A DNA stretch of 64,000 bases, from NCBI GenBank assembly GCA_023512835.1, contig CM042092.1:310001-374000 (forward strand). Direction: 5' to 3'. The position numbers and the translations under genes are program-made. Source of the stretch: Taxillus chinensis (lineage: Eukaryota; Streptophyta; Magnoliopsida; Santalales; Loranthaceae). Position 1 is the stretch's first letter; every line of letters starts with the position of its first letter. A model generated the notes under the pieces. That model worked only from the letters and a program-made list of their open reading frames with translations. It ran no database searches and was not told the DNA's origin. Below are positions 11,692 to 23,613 of the stretch, piece after piece.

Positions 11692-12290
11692 TTTTGTTTT
11701 TATGTTATTTGTGGATGTCACAATCACACACTTCAGATTTATTTTGATATGTGTGTTCCTTTAGTCATGGCCAAAAACTAAAAAAAATACAAATATGCAT
11801 TTTAGGTTTTAACATGTGTAGACTTAGGTTCAATTCTTTCAAATAAACAAAAGAAAAGTTTTGAAAAAAAAAATAAAAAAGGGATAAAAACACAAAACAT
11901 TTTGAAAAACAAAACAAACAAACAAAATAAAAAATGTTTTAATAGATAATAAAAAAGATAAAAAATGTAAAGTGTAAAATAAAACTTTTAGAATTCCCTT
12001 TAGAAATTTAGGGTAAATCAATTTTAACCATAACGTTGATAAATAACTTAGCTAAATAAAAAACATGTAGGAAAACCATAGTGCCTCGACCCAATCACAA
12101 CAGTGAAAATAAATAGAAACTTCCTCCTCTGAAAATAGATACCAAAAGGGCGCTATAGGAGTGTTAATCCTTCCCTACACGTAACCAACTCCCAAACCCT
12201 TCTCTAACAACGCAGACCACACCTTAAATTACTCAAAGTAAAAGATATCCAACTGTACCCCAAAAATAGTTGGTGACGACTCTAAATTTC
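9842..12290 (+). other. Possible remnant of a Tat/Ogre-type LTR
   Basis: No coding region is credible. A TATA-like CTATAAAAGG stands at 11172-11181. The end of the block (TAGTGTTAATCC-like text with CCAACTCCCAAACCC about 12186-12200, then TTGGTGACGACTC near 12270) resembles the LTR end and primer-site text of Tat/Ogre gypsy elements as I know them. Borders and target duplication could not be set, so this is tentative. A 51-bp tandem repeat lies inside. Confidence 0.35.
10381..10720 (+). repeat. 51-bp tandem repeat, about 6-7 copies
   Basis: The anchor GGATCC (or AGATCT) recurs at 10426, 10477, 10527, 10580, 10630 and 10681, spacing 50-53 bp. The unit contains CACTGATACGGAATAAGGATCC and a TCCGGACTAAGCC block. 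Because 51 is a multiple of three, the minus strand stays open with a 17-residue period; I read this as a by-product of the repeat, not a protein. Confidence 0.85.
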
Positions 12291-12339
12291 TTACCATTAG
12301 TTTAATTTGAGCCCACCCCAAATGGGTCCGGATGAAAAC

Positions 12340-12993
12340 CGATGATAACACTCATGACAATCAACCAAGATATAAACACGAATCATTTCTTAGTCTAACA
12401 CTCTATAAATCAAACTACATCATTTTTCGTGGTTCTAAAGTCAAGAATATTCCAAAGTATCAAATCCCCAAATTTCACCCTTTAATTCGTTTTATTCACC
12501 TATAAACAAGGTAGACAACCAAGTATAACCTTACAAAGCATTTCACAAACAATAATTTGAATAAACATGAATTTCCCATTTTTCAAATTTTAGGGTTCGT
12601 TCATCTTTTCCAAAAATCCTACAAACTAAGCCTATTTAATCGAAGTTAATGATGGAGAGACATAGAAGGTTGAAGGTTGGAATGAAGCAAGTTCTTCCTC
12701 TCCTCCCTTCTAACGAAGTGTGGAATGAAGTAATGTAGAGACCATGCTTCTTCTCCTCCTTCTCTTTTCCTCCCTTTTATTTTATTAAACTAATAATAAT
12801 ATCATTTAAATTAAAATACCCAAAAGCCATTTACTTTCACTAAAATTGTAAAAATCACCTTTCGGGATCTCAAACTCTAAATCAGGCCCAAATACAGTTA
12901 AAACGTTCATATCGACGAGCACATTGCCGTCTAGATATTATCATAACCAAATAAATACTATCACAAAAGGTTACCCAAAACATAGGTCCTTAT
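12340..12993 (-). repeat. Truncated Tekay-like LTR end, minus strand
   Basis: 12880-12993 (GGCCCAAATACAGTTAAAACG, CATATCGACGAGCACATTGCCGTC split here, ending ATAGGTCCTTATA) follows the same order as the LTR start in the minus-strand solo LTR at 52650-52762. It is therefore the 5' part of a related LTR in reverse. No coding sequence is seen. Confidence 0.6.
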
Positions 12994-13464
12994 ATCTGTT
13001 GTGACCAAACCATATAATTTCCTGTGTCTTTTCTTGCTTTACTTTACTTGTTGTGGTTTGATTGATCTTAACAGATATAGCATCTAAAATCAACAAATCT
13101 ATCAACACCTAATCTAAAAGAAAACATCTAAGATTAGATCTAATATAAGAGTTATAAAAACCCTAGATCTATCTAATTGAATCTAATAATTTTAGAGTAT
13201 TCTTTTGGATTGGTTGGTGCCATTCTTGAATCACAATTAGTAAAGTTTTATTTGAGGAAGAATTGAGTCACATAGATTCACTCCCCCCTCTCTATATGTT
13301 TCACTACTCATTTTGAGGCATTCATTAAGAGTTTCAAATTGACTTTCAAGTTCATAATTTGTAGTACCTCGAAACACACCATTAAGCAAAGGTTGGTTTT
13401 TTTGTTAGTTCATCATCAAAAAATTCTTTTACCTCTTTTGTGTCACAATGGTCAGTTTCCACCA

Positions 13465-14290
13465 TTACAAATTTATTTTCTTTCTTCTTAATAAAGGTAG
13501 GCTTCTTCTTTTTATTTTTTTATCCTTGTCAACCTCCTTCTTCTTTGGCCTAAAGCATTCCACAACAAAATGCCATAGTTTACCACAGTTATAGCACAGA
13601 GGTTCCTCCTTATTCTCTCTAGATGATGATGATCCTCCAAATTTGTTTATTCCTCCTTTTTTGAGAAATTTCTTGAATGCTCTCATAAGGAGTGCTAAAT
13701 GTCGTTCCTCAATGCTAGAATCTTCATCTTCATCTTCCTTTTCTTCCTATTGTTCAAATGTGTCACTTTTTTGCTTTAACCTTAAATATTGTGCTCCTTC
13801 CTTTTCTAATGGCTCTATCTTCTAGATTAAAGTCTTGAAATATAACTTCATGAGTTTTAAGTTCTTCATAGATTAAGAGTTTTCTTACTCAAGATGGATT
13901 AATTTAAATAGTAACCATGTTCGCATAAAATCTTTGAAGCAGTGATCGCATAAACTTCATTAATAATTACACAATTATAGAGTTCACCATTAGACATAAG
14001 TTCTAAAAGTAGCCATGTATATCTTTTATATACATTTCCAATAGATTCTCCTAATTTATGCTTGAATGTTTCAAACTCATGTCAAAACAAGAACATACAT
14101 ATTTTATTTTGCTTTTGATCCTCATTCTCTTCATTCATAGTACAGAATTGCTCTAATCTCCTTTTCTGTTCGGCAATGTTCTACATCAATAAACATCTCA
14201 ACATCCAAAAATGTATATAGATATCTTAATGTCTTATCTGATGCCTTAATTAAGTTCTTCTCATCAATAGTCATACAATTATGTTTGATG
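13465..14290 (-). pseudogene. Relic Ty1/copia gag with CCHC knuckle
   Basis: The best-preserved part, 13465-13686, has a CCHC zinc knuckle (CYNCGKLWHFVVEC) after basic, Ser-rich text (GGINKFGGSSSSREN) and before Lys-rich text, as in copia gag. Upstream on this strand, to about 14290, short coding blocks such as LIKASDKTLRYLYTFLDVE suggest the UBN2 gag domain but are split by many stops. No LTR or pol was found beside it. Confidence 0.55.
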
Positions 14291-14299
14291 TATGGTTTT

Positions 14300-14982
14300 A
14301 AAACTTAAGTAAAGTAAGGTGGCTGAGAGAGAAAGAAAGGCAATGGATTGAAGGAGAGAGGAAAAATAAGAAAAAATAATAATAAATTAGATCTATAAAA
14401 AACCAAAGAACAAGACATCAACAAGCGCAGTCCCTCACTGTCGGATTGATGCAATATTCCATTACTTCATGTGTTTTTTTAAAGGGAAGCCAAACTTCTC
14501 CGACGTCCCACGAGATAGTCTCTGATAACAAGGCCTACGATCAATCTCAATGGCCTTTACATTTTGTGTGTTGTCATAATGAGTCTCTCCTATATATTCA
14601 GGTTCCGCTTAAATATGGAGCCCAAGCCAAGCCCACGGGACAACTATGATATTTAAAAACAAAAAAAAAACAAAACAAAACAAAACTCATGTTTGTGATG
14701 TTGATGGTTCGTCCACATTCTCCATGATACCTAGGTGAAAAGTAAGTTCTATCAGCCTGTAGTGGATGTTTGTTAATAGAAATTTCAACTTCTAGTGGTA
14801 ATTTGGCATTGCATTCCTGTAAGTCATTTTGGAGAAAGTAGATCCACAATAAGGGGAGAAATACTTTGCAACTCGGTTAATCAATAAGTATTGTCTGCAA
14901 AAATGATTGCAAATTGGTTAGCTAGCTAGGGAGCTGCACAAAAGGAATATGGTGGATCAATCATGTTAGTAAACAGGGCTAG
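14300..14982. other. Intergenic, nothing recognised
   Basis: AT-rich sequence with short open frames on both strands, none with recognisable motifs or codon pattern. It ends at the target site of element B (GCTAG, 14978-14982). Confidence 0.5.
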
Positions 14983-15296
14983 TGATGTGGTGGCTTGAGA
15001 AGCAAGCAACTTGGGACGTAAGCAAGACTTATCTTTCCTTTTAATTATTTGCTTTTAATTGCTAAGTTAATAGTTTCCTTTTAATTTATTTTATGCGAAT
15101 TTCCTTTTATGTAATCCTATATGAGGCTATAAATAGGCCTTTTAATCGTTGCAATGATACACATGAATTTTATTCTTAGTTTTATAAACCTATAGATTGA
15201 TTCAATCAATTTATTCTTTGGGTTTGCTTGGATTGGCAACCTATTTAGGAGATTCGATCATTGCTATCGATCTCTTGTAGCTTCTGCGCTGCGTCA
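14983..15296 (+). repeat. 5' LTR of element B
   Basis: 314 bp, TG...CA. Contains a TATA-like block (GGCTATAAATAGGCC, 15125-15139) that is repeated in the 3' LTR, a good candidate for its promoter. The 3' copy lacks about 50 bp near the end and has a 19-base insertion near the start, so the pair has diverged a good deal. Confidence 0.9.
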
Positions 15297-15298
15297 GT

Positions 15299-15314
15299 TG
15301 GTATCAGAGCCAGG
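15299..15314 (+). promoter_or_regulatory. Primer-binding site, initiator tRNA-Met
   Basis: TGGTATCAGAGCCAGG follows the 5' LTR after two bases. This is the usual plant tRNA-iMet complement used to prime minus-strand synthesis. Confidence 0.9.
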
Positions 15315-15599
15315 TTTTTCCTACGGTGATGTCGCTGAACCCGTGTGTTAGAGGTGATCGTGTACCTGACGACGTTTAGGAGGCGAGCATCCAAGAAGCC
15401 AATCAATGGGTCCCAAGGGCGGAGTTTGATGTTATAGGTCAGAGAATCTAACATGTAGAACGGCATTTTGAAGATCTGACCGAGCATGTCAACTCGTTAG
15501 AAGGTTGTGGTGGCAGAGTGCTTGGCAAGAAATGGCTAAGAGTAGGAAGAGTTCATGAATATGCTGACCAATTGAATTCTGATGATGATTTAATTTAGC

Positions 15600-16674
15600 A
15601 TGCTCGTCCGAGGGCAAGGGATGAATTAGTTGACTCAAACCCTAGACATGGGGCTGCAATTAGAGTACATCAATCATCAGGGAATGATTCATCAAAAGAT
15701 GAAGAATTGTTATATAGCACACGATTACCGCCAATGCTGGATCGAGGCAAAGAATACCGAAGGAATCAGTACGATCGTAGAGATGAAGTCAATTATCGGT
15801 TGAAGGTGGATATCCCATCCTTCAATGGTAATCTTGATATTGAAGGTTTCCTTGACTGGTTAGCAGAGGTTGAACGGTTCTTCAATTACATGGAGATTCC
15901 AAAAGACCGCATAGTTAATTTGGTGGCTTGCAGACTAAAGGGAGGAGCTTCAGTATGGTGGGAGAGATTGCAGAGTCGGAGACAACGTGAAGGGTGACGG
16001 TCAGTAAGGAGTTGGCCTCACATGAAACAGCTACTGCAGCAAGATTTCCTACCATCGGATTATGAGCAGATATTGTTCCAACAATATCAACATTACCACC
16101 AAGGGACACGGTCAATTCATGAATATACTATAGAATTTATGAGATTGGTTGAGAGGAACGATTTGCAGGAAAGTGAAGGACAACAAGCCGCGTGATTTGT
16201 GGATGGTCTTAAATTGCAAATTCGGGACAAGATCGGGTTCATAGTCCTTAAATGCTTGAATGAAGCGAAGAATATGGCACTTCAGGCAAAATCTATGTTA
16301 TATGAACAACTTCACAGTTTGTAACTGGACGAAGAGGAGTTGGAACTAACATTAGTTCCAGTGGGAGCAAGATGGTCAACGAAAGAAACATGAGTGGTTC
16401 GAGTAAGCCCGTAGAGGAAATGACCAAGTTGGGTGCCAAAGCAGAAGGGAAGAGGCCTATGCCAGTTCAAGGGATTCAAAAACAAACCAATCCCTATGCC
16501 AAGCCGGTTTTGGACAAATGTTTTCGTTGTGGACAACTAGGACATCGATTTAATCAATGCCCCAATAGGAGAGCTGTCAACATGGTAGAACGTGATGAGG
16601 AAGACGATCCATATTGCGAAGTAGAAGATGGATGTGGCCCTAGCAAAGAAAAGGTGGAAGACGATGGAGTTGAA
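15600..16674 (+). pseudogene. Element B gag, broken
   Basis: A retrotransposon-gag domain begins with [19 protein letters not shown] and continues through [12 protein letters not shown] and WWERLQ (about 15800-15990). A TGA at 15996-15998, a TGA near 16195 and a TAA near 16322 interrupt it. One CCHC knuckle ([14 protein letters not shown], about 16519-16560) follows a basic stretch. The coding text then runs to the insertion point of element C at 16674 and resumes as protease at 26510. Confidence 0.8.
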
Positions 16675-18006
16675 TGTTAGGGGGGTTTTCAAATATAATT
16701 TAATGACAAATGAAGGAGATTTTATGAGAAATGATTATGTTTTTAACTTTATTTTGATGTATTTGATTGATTAATGAACTAACCTCCTAACATAGCAATT
16801 GTAGATCCTTTGTATGGTTTTTGGATGTTTTTGAATGGAAAACAAGGTTAAGTATAAGGACCAAAGAGAGAAAGAAGGAGTGAAGAACAATCTGCAAAAT
16901 GGTCAAATGAAATTTGAAATGACCAAAAAGAGCTGACAGAGCCAAATGACCCGACCAAGCTCTCGGGAACTTTTGGTCATTTGAAATTGCTTGGTCATGT
17001 CAATGAATTTCAAATGACCAAATCAATCGACCATGTGCAGTTTCTGCACGACGTGTACTGCAAACCACGTAACTCCTTCAGATGCCACTTGTACACCCTA
17101 GATCACTTCATTAAAGGATCTGACAACTCTCCATTAACCATTTTGAGAGGAAAACGAATTCAAAAAAGTAGAGGGAATGGTTATTGACAGTTGGATGATT
17201 CTCACATGCGGGAATAGGATCTAAAAGGGGGAAATTGATGTAATTTGTGCATCGTTGAATTAAGGAGAGATAGAGGAAGCGTTTGGGATCTCATGGCAAG
17301 AACAATTGTTTTGTTTATTACTGTGGTAGCTTAAACCTCCATGGGAGGAGGATGGATATTGATGTAAGCAGTTTTTGAATTCCTTTCTTTTGGTATATTA
17401 ATTTAGATTCCCTTCTTTGTTTATCAAATCTCTTGAATTTGCATGTGAGAATTAGGTTTGGCCATCTTGATTCTTGTTTAAGGTTATTCAATTATAGATC
17501 GAAAGAAGACATTGATAACTGGATAGTTAAGAGATTTGACTTGTAAAGATTATAATTTGTGAAAGCTAGTAATCTTTCTTGTAACCTAGTTAGGATTGGT
17601 GTGATGACAATCTACACTCAAACAACTTGAGGACTTAATGGGTTGCCCGTCCCCCAAGCTAGGGTATATACACGGCTAGATCACTCGAAAGAGGCTAGTT
17701 CATGCAAAGGTATTGGGTTTTAGACAAAAAGGGAAAGTTTGAATTAACATGCTTTATGAACTTGGAATAAATAAATTACATCAATTGAAATCTGAATCCC
17801 TATTTTTCCCATAAGATCATTTACATTTGCTTGTTATTTAACTTACAAACTTCAAATTGCTAATTATTACAAAACCAATCTTAAAATTGAATTATGGAAT
17901 TACAAAATATACTCTTTACTTAATCACCTTCCTTGTGAGTACGATATCCGGACTTAGGTCCACTTTATTACTTGGAACGATCCGTACGCTTGCAGAATTA
18001 CTAACA
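16675..18006 (+). repeat. 5' LTR of element C
   Basis: 1332 bp, TGTTAG...CTAACA. Strongly similar along its whole length to 25182-26504, with scattered substitutions and small indels. The open frame at 16981-17187 is shared in part with 25440-25664 but carries no known domain. Confidence 0.92.
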
Positions 18007-18012
18007 AGTTTT

Positions 18013-18030
18013 TGGCGCCGTTGCCAGGGA
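18013..18030 (+). promoter_or_regulatory. Primer-binding site, tRNA-Asp type
   Basis: TGGCGCCGTTGCCAGGGA lies six bases after the LTR. It matches the tRNA-Asp complement typical of Athila elements except for one change (CAGG in place of CGGG). Confidence 0.85.
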
Positions 18031-18159
18031 AGGGAACAAAGTTAAAAGTGAATTTTGTAATTGTTTGTGAGAGCACATCTCTTATAATTACCAAACTCAG
18101 TGTGCGGTATTATGTGGGTATGTGTTCAATGTTTTTTTCCACAGGTGATTAATGAATAA

Positions 18160-20402
18160 CCAAGCGTTCTTCGACGTTTGATAATTTGTTTGACCCTGAA
18201 CCAGAGCATACATTCTTTGCTCGTTTGAGGAAGCAAAGGAGTGTATAGTCAGCTAGTGAAGAGGAATCAAGCTCTGCTCCTGGATTTTGGAGTGAGCCCG
18301 AGTTTGATTTACAGAATTTGTTTTGGAAGAAAGAAAGTATAGATTCTTGTTTATCCATGGAGGACAAACATCCACAAGTTCCAGGGCCAGATCTTAGACC
18401 AGTTCGAGATCATCACACCCCTGATGTATCAAATTTTAGGAATCCCATTCATCCACCACCTCTCACCAGAGAAAATTTTGAGTTCTCCCTACAACTTATC
18501 AATCTGGTTGTGCAGAACAGTTTTAGAGGGACAGCTTTGGAAGATCCTTATTATCACCTAGCCAGATTTGTTCAAATTTGCAGAACAATGAAGAGGCAAG
18601 GAGTGCCAGAGGATTATGTTATATTAGAGCTATTTCCTTGGTCTTTAAAGGAAGATGCTCTAATATGATTTAATTCTTTTCCAGATGGACATTTTACTGG
18701 TTGGGCAGATTGTGCTCAAGAGTTTCTTTCTAAATACTTTTCAAGAGGGAGAACAGTAAAACTCAGAAATAATATCACTGGTTTCACTCAAGCAAGTGGA
18801 GAAACCTCGGGTGAAGCATGGAACAGATTCAGGGAACTACAGAGGAAATGTCTTAACCATGGTCTAGAGGATTGGCTTCTTATTGAAGTCTTCTATGGAG
18901 GTCTCATAACTGATGAGCAATATATGGTGAATGCTGCAGCAGGAGGTGCTTTGACAGCCAAGACAGCAGATGAAGCACGAGCCATAATAGAAGAACTGAC
19001 TAAAGAGCAAGGCCAATGGCCATCTAGGAGAGTGGTAGCAAAGAAGCCTGGTTTAATAAAAGTGGACAATTCAACAATGCTGAATGCCAAACTGGAAGCT
19101 CTCACCAAGCAAGTAGAAAAATTGAATGTTCATCATGTAGCAAGAGTGAATAGTTCTTGACAAGAGTGTGGAGGGGTACATCAACTAAATGAGTGCCTAT
19201 TAAAAGCTTATGGAGGAACTATGGAGGAACAATGGAGGGTTATTCAGCTAATGTTGGAGAAGAGGTCAACTACATAGCCAATCAAAACAGATCACAGATT
19301 AATCCCCTTTCTAACACTTACAACCCTAGATGGAGAAATCACCCAAACTTCTCTTAGGGTGGACAAAATGCTCAGCAAGGTAATCAGAATGCCAGCAATG
19401 CAGTACCAATGTAGAACAATCAGAATAATCAGCAGTTTAACAGGCAGTTTCAGCCTAAACCACAAGGAGTTGGATATGGGGAAAAGCAGAAGGCTGACTG
19501 GGAGTTTGCAATTGAGAATATAGCAGTAAGAACTGAACAGAGATTGAATAAGTTTGAGACTGATATTGGTAGCAGGTTTGACAGACTTGAGACTCATAAC
19601 AAGAAGTTGGAGACTCAGATTGCACAAATTGCAAATGCTCTTACTACAAGGAATTCTAGTGAACTTCCTAGTAAGACTGAGCCAAACCCAAAGGAGTATG
19701 TGCAAGCTGTCATGCTAATAAGTGGAAAGGAGTTACCATAGAGGAAAGTTCCTCAAGTGGAGGAAGTAATTCAAGACAAAAAGGATTAAAGTGATCCTGT
19801 ATCTGAGAATAGAGAAGAAGAAAAGAAGGGGGAATAGCTTGAAGTTCCTAAAGTGGTAAAGAACTATGCTCCACTCATACCCTTTCCTCAGAGATTGAAA
19901 CAAAGAAAAAGGGATGAGCAATACAAGAGATTTATAGAGTATCTTAAAGAATTGAAGCTTATTATCCCATTCTTGTAAGCTATAGTTCAAATGCCTTCAT
20001 ATTCCAAGTATTTGAAGGAGATGTTAAGCAATAAACAGAGAATTGTGGAAAAAAGAACAATTGCACTTACAAAGGAGTGTAGTACAATTATTCAGAGGAA
20101 GTTACCTCAGAAGATGGGAGACCCATGCAATTTTTCTATACCTTGCACCATTGGGAATGTTACATTTGACTCAACTCTTTGTGACTTGGGAGCTAGTATG
20201 AGTTTAATTCCATCTTCAATATGCCACAAACTGGGGCTTGGGAACTTACAGCCTACTTCAGTGACTTTGCAGCTGGCAGACAAGTCTATTAAAGATGCAG
20301 CTGGTATTATTGAAAATGCACTCAGAATTTTATTGTGCCTATTGATTTGATTGCTTTGGACATGGAAGAAGGTGGCTCTATGCCACTTATTTTGGGGAGA
20401 CC
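18160..20402 (+). pseudogene. Element C gag and protease, broken
   Basis: The gag domain runs from about 18160 to 19160 with an internal stop at 18238-18240, another at 18666-18668 and a third at 19159-19161. It includes the Athila-type core (FSLQLINLVVQNSFRG; LARFVQICRTMKRQG; WNRFRELQRKCLNHGLEDW). A coiled, Gln/Asn-rich part follows (about 19540-19740), with further stops near 19739, 19787 and 19837. The protease is at 19991-20402, with active-site text CDLGASMSLIP; the usual Asp-Thr/Ser-Gly is Asp-Leu-Gly, probably damaging, though D-L-G also occurs in Athila copies. The reading is cut at 20402 by the solo LTR and resumes at 22763. Confidence 0.85.
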
Positions 20403-22757
20403 TGTAAAGACTCGTATTTAGGCAGTTTTGAGAGATAGCCATTCTATGAGAATGTAACTATCTGGACAGTAGTGTAGTCGTCGATGTGAGCATTTTGACT
20501 GTACTTAGGCCCGATTTCGAGTTGGGGCCCCATTTGACTCGATTGTTGACTTTTCAGGGTTTATTGGTTGACTTTACGTTTGAGCAGTCATTTGCATGTG
20601 ATAATATCAGTCTAGTGTTGTGCTCGTCATTTCGAACGTTTTGACTGTAGTTTGACTCAATTTGGAGTTCGGGACCTTGGAGGTCAATTTTTGTGTTGGG
20701 AGGTCAATTATTGACTGGGTCAATAGTTGACTAGGTCAGTTGACTGGCAGAAATATAAATAGCAAAAAAAAAAAAGAAGCTTTCACTTTACGTTATCACG
20801 TTTGTGCGTTTGAGAAAGAGAGCTTGGAGGCCTTGGCGATTTGGGGCGATTTGGGTTTGTGGAGCACAAAGATTCACTTCAAGTAGGTGCCCTTCAATTT
20901 CTTATCTCTCTCTTGTTTTGGATCTGCACGAATTTATCATGATTTATGAAATTGAGCATGAACCCTAGAATTTGGGGAAATCCAATTTTGGGTTAGATCT
21001 AATGGTTTAGCATAGATCTGTGGTTAAGAACTGTTTTATATCATTGTGGATTTATGTTTCTGTGATTTTGGGGTTAATTAACTGTGTTTTTCATGAGAGT
21101 TGATAAGTCAACCATGGAAATCTGGGTTTAGATCTAGATTTCTGGAAATCTGGAAATTTATACGTGTTTCTGTTGTTTCTGCACGATTTAGAGGCGTTCT
21201 GGACGCGTTTTGAGGTAGATATCGTAGTTTGTTGCGAAACAGGGGTGTTAGTGAGCGTCTGGGAGTTTCTGGGTGCGTTTCAGACGAAGAACAGGTGAAA
21301 ACGACGATGAACAGTACCCTGGGCGCGTTCCTGGGTCGAAATGACGAAGACCCGAAGTTCTGGGTCGAAGGGTCGTAGTTCATAGTTCGTAGCCTCGTGG
21401 TTCATTGCCTCGTAGGTCGAAGGTCGTAGCCTCGCTTCGAGTCTTCGAGGCGCGCTGTAGTTCCGCACTCCACAGCTACGAGTCGCCGTTCCGCAGCTAC
21501 GAGTTGCAGGTTCTGAGTTACGAGTCGCAGCTCCTGCAGTGTAACTGGACACTGGACAGCACTGGACTGGACCTATTCACATTGTAACCTATACCCAAAG
21601 TATTATACTTAAGTTACAATGTAAATAACGAAATACCCCCCATTTGGATTCAAAGAAAAATACTAGAAAAATTAATTCTCACTCTTTCAAAATGTGAAAA
21701 TTGTGATTTAGTGTGAAATCTCGGAAAAACCCAAAAGTTCGTAGTGGTGACTTTTTTGAAAGTGGGATTAGACATCTCAGAAAAATCCCCAAAAATCAGA
21801 TTATCTTATTTATGTTATGGGAACCCAATGCCGGGACTTTTGATTTCAAGAAAATAGCTGCTATGGGTACTTCCTTCATAAATCAAGGATTGATGATTTA
21901 CTTGTGAAGACTGGCTACAGTTCTAAAGGAAATGTTGAGAATGACATGCCATACTAATGTTAGTATGTTGGTGTGAGGTATTGGGGCATGGACTCCATGA
22001 CTTGGTTGGGTTCTCACCGTGATGCACCGATGGCGCTATGTGGTTGACATGGCAGGCATATACACTGATGGTAGGCCTGTGTGGCGACTGTAGCCGGGCA
22101 TATTGCGTTGTGGACAGGCTAAGGCCTGAGTTGAGCCATTGAGCTCGTGGAGCTAGGGCTGAGTGCCCTAAGCTGGGATCCCATGGAGGATCGTGGACAA
22201 GTTGTCCTGTGTGGGCAGGCTAAGTCCTGATGTTTGTTTGCAGGTTGAGTCCTGATGATTGTGCACACTACACGGTGCACGAGTACACTGAGCATATAGT
22301 ATAGACTTATATGTGTTGCATGATGCGGAGTTTTAGGGTCACTTACTGAGCTTGTCGCTCACCCCTACTTGTTGTTTACCCTTTTTCAGGTGTGACCCGA
22401 GACTAGTGGAGGACTTTCTTCCAAGAGGACGTGCCCACTACTCTGATGTATGATAAAGTACTGTATTCTATATTTTATTATGTGTTGTATCCTGGACATG
22501 GGTCCGTGGACAGTTGTATTTGCATACTGTTTGTGATGTAATGTCTGTATAACTGTTTGACTTATCATATGCATGATGATGTATGGGAAAATACAAGATT
22601 ACCCTTGATGTATGACTGTACGGGGTTACATATTTGAGATAGCACCCGCGGTGTAGTCTCTATTGGTGCTAGTCACCAACACCTTAACCTTTCGGGTGCA
22701 GGCAAGGGGAAGTCATGTTCCTGGTTCCGGGTTTTCTTGGAATTTGGGGGCGTGTCA
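20403..22757 (+). repeat. Solo LTR (Tekay-like) inside element C
   Basis: 2355 bp, starting TGTAAAGACTCG and ending GGGGGCGTGTCA. A perfect 5-bp duplication AGACC flanks it (20398-20402 and 22758-22762), and the protease-downstream coding text resumes directly after it. With no internal region, it is a solo LTR left by recombination between two LTRs. It is highly similar to the reverse-strand solo LTR at 50384-52762. It has repeated TACGAGT/GTAGTTCGTAG text near 21360-21540 and an antisense open frame there. Confidence 0.95.
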
Positions 22758-22762
22758 AGACC

Positions 22763-23613
22763 CTTCTTAGCAACAGTAGGGGCAATAATTGATGTTAAAG
22801 GTGGAAAATTAGAGTTGCATATTGGTGAGGACAAAGTGGAGTTCAATCTGTATAGGAGTTTGAAAAATCCTAATGAAGCAGAGTATGAACAAGGTTATTT
22901 AGTGGAGATGTTGAATACTGTGATTGAAGATCATTCTAAGGGATTTCGTGATCCCATAGGCTTGTGTTTAGAAAATATGTCCTCAATTGTTAGTGAAGAA
23001 ATCCAAGATAAAAAGCATGCGTTTGAGGCTACACCAATTATTCAGTTTCAACATAAGAAGGGATTTGAGAATCTTGAAAAAGTGTTTATACCAATTCTAT
23101 CATTGGAAAAGACACCCAAGGTTAAATTGAAAACCTTGCCATCTCATTTGAAGTTTGCATTTATGGGAAAAGAAGAAGAGTGGCCAATGATAGTAGCAGT
23201 GAATTACAAGGTGAGCGACTGGATCATTTGTTGAAGGTTTTGAAGAAGGGAAAAAATGCCATTGGATGGACTATGTTGATATTAAGGGAATCAACGCTTC
23301 TATGTAAATGCACCGGATATTCTTAAAAGATAAGGAGAAAACTAAGATGTGGCATGATAAACACCTTCATCTCAAGAAGTTTGTAGAAGGGCAAAAGGTG
23401 TTTCTTTACAATTCGAGGTTGAAGCTCTTCCTTGGAAAGCTCAAGAGAAAATGGTATGCCATGTTTGTTATAAAGAAGGTTTTTGAGAAAGGAGAAGTAT
23501 TGATTCAACAGGACAACTCTCTACCTTTCACTGTGAATGATCACAGATTAAAGGCTTTTGAAGAACCAGGAGGAGTCAAGGAGTTTCTTTACCTTGCTCC
23601 AATTTTAAGTTAA
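22763..23613 (+). pseudogene. Element C pol remnant: RT start joined to integrase end
   Basis: 22763-23220 continues the region downstream of protease (AIIDVKGGKLELHIGEDKV, then LPSHLKFAFMGKEEEWP). After short decayed text the reading reaches MHRIFLKD, normally the start of reverse transcriptase in Athila, and passes straight into EKTKMWHDKHL ... LYNSRLKLFLGKL, which belongs to the C-terminal part of integrase (23308-23613). RT, RNase H and the integrase core are missing; the joint lies near 23322-23340. The missing length is not visible, but these domains usually take about 2.5-3 kb. Confidence 0.8.
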
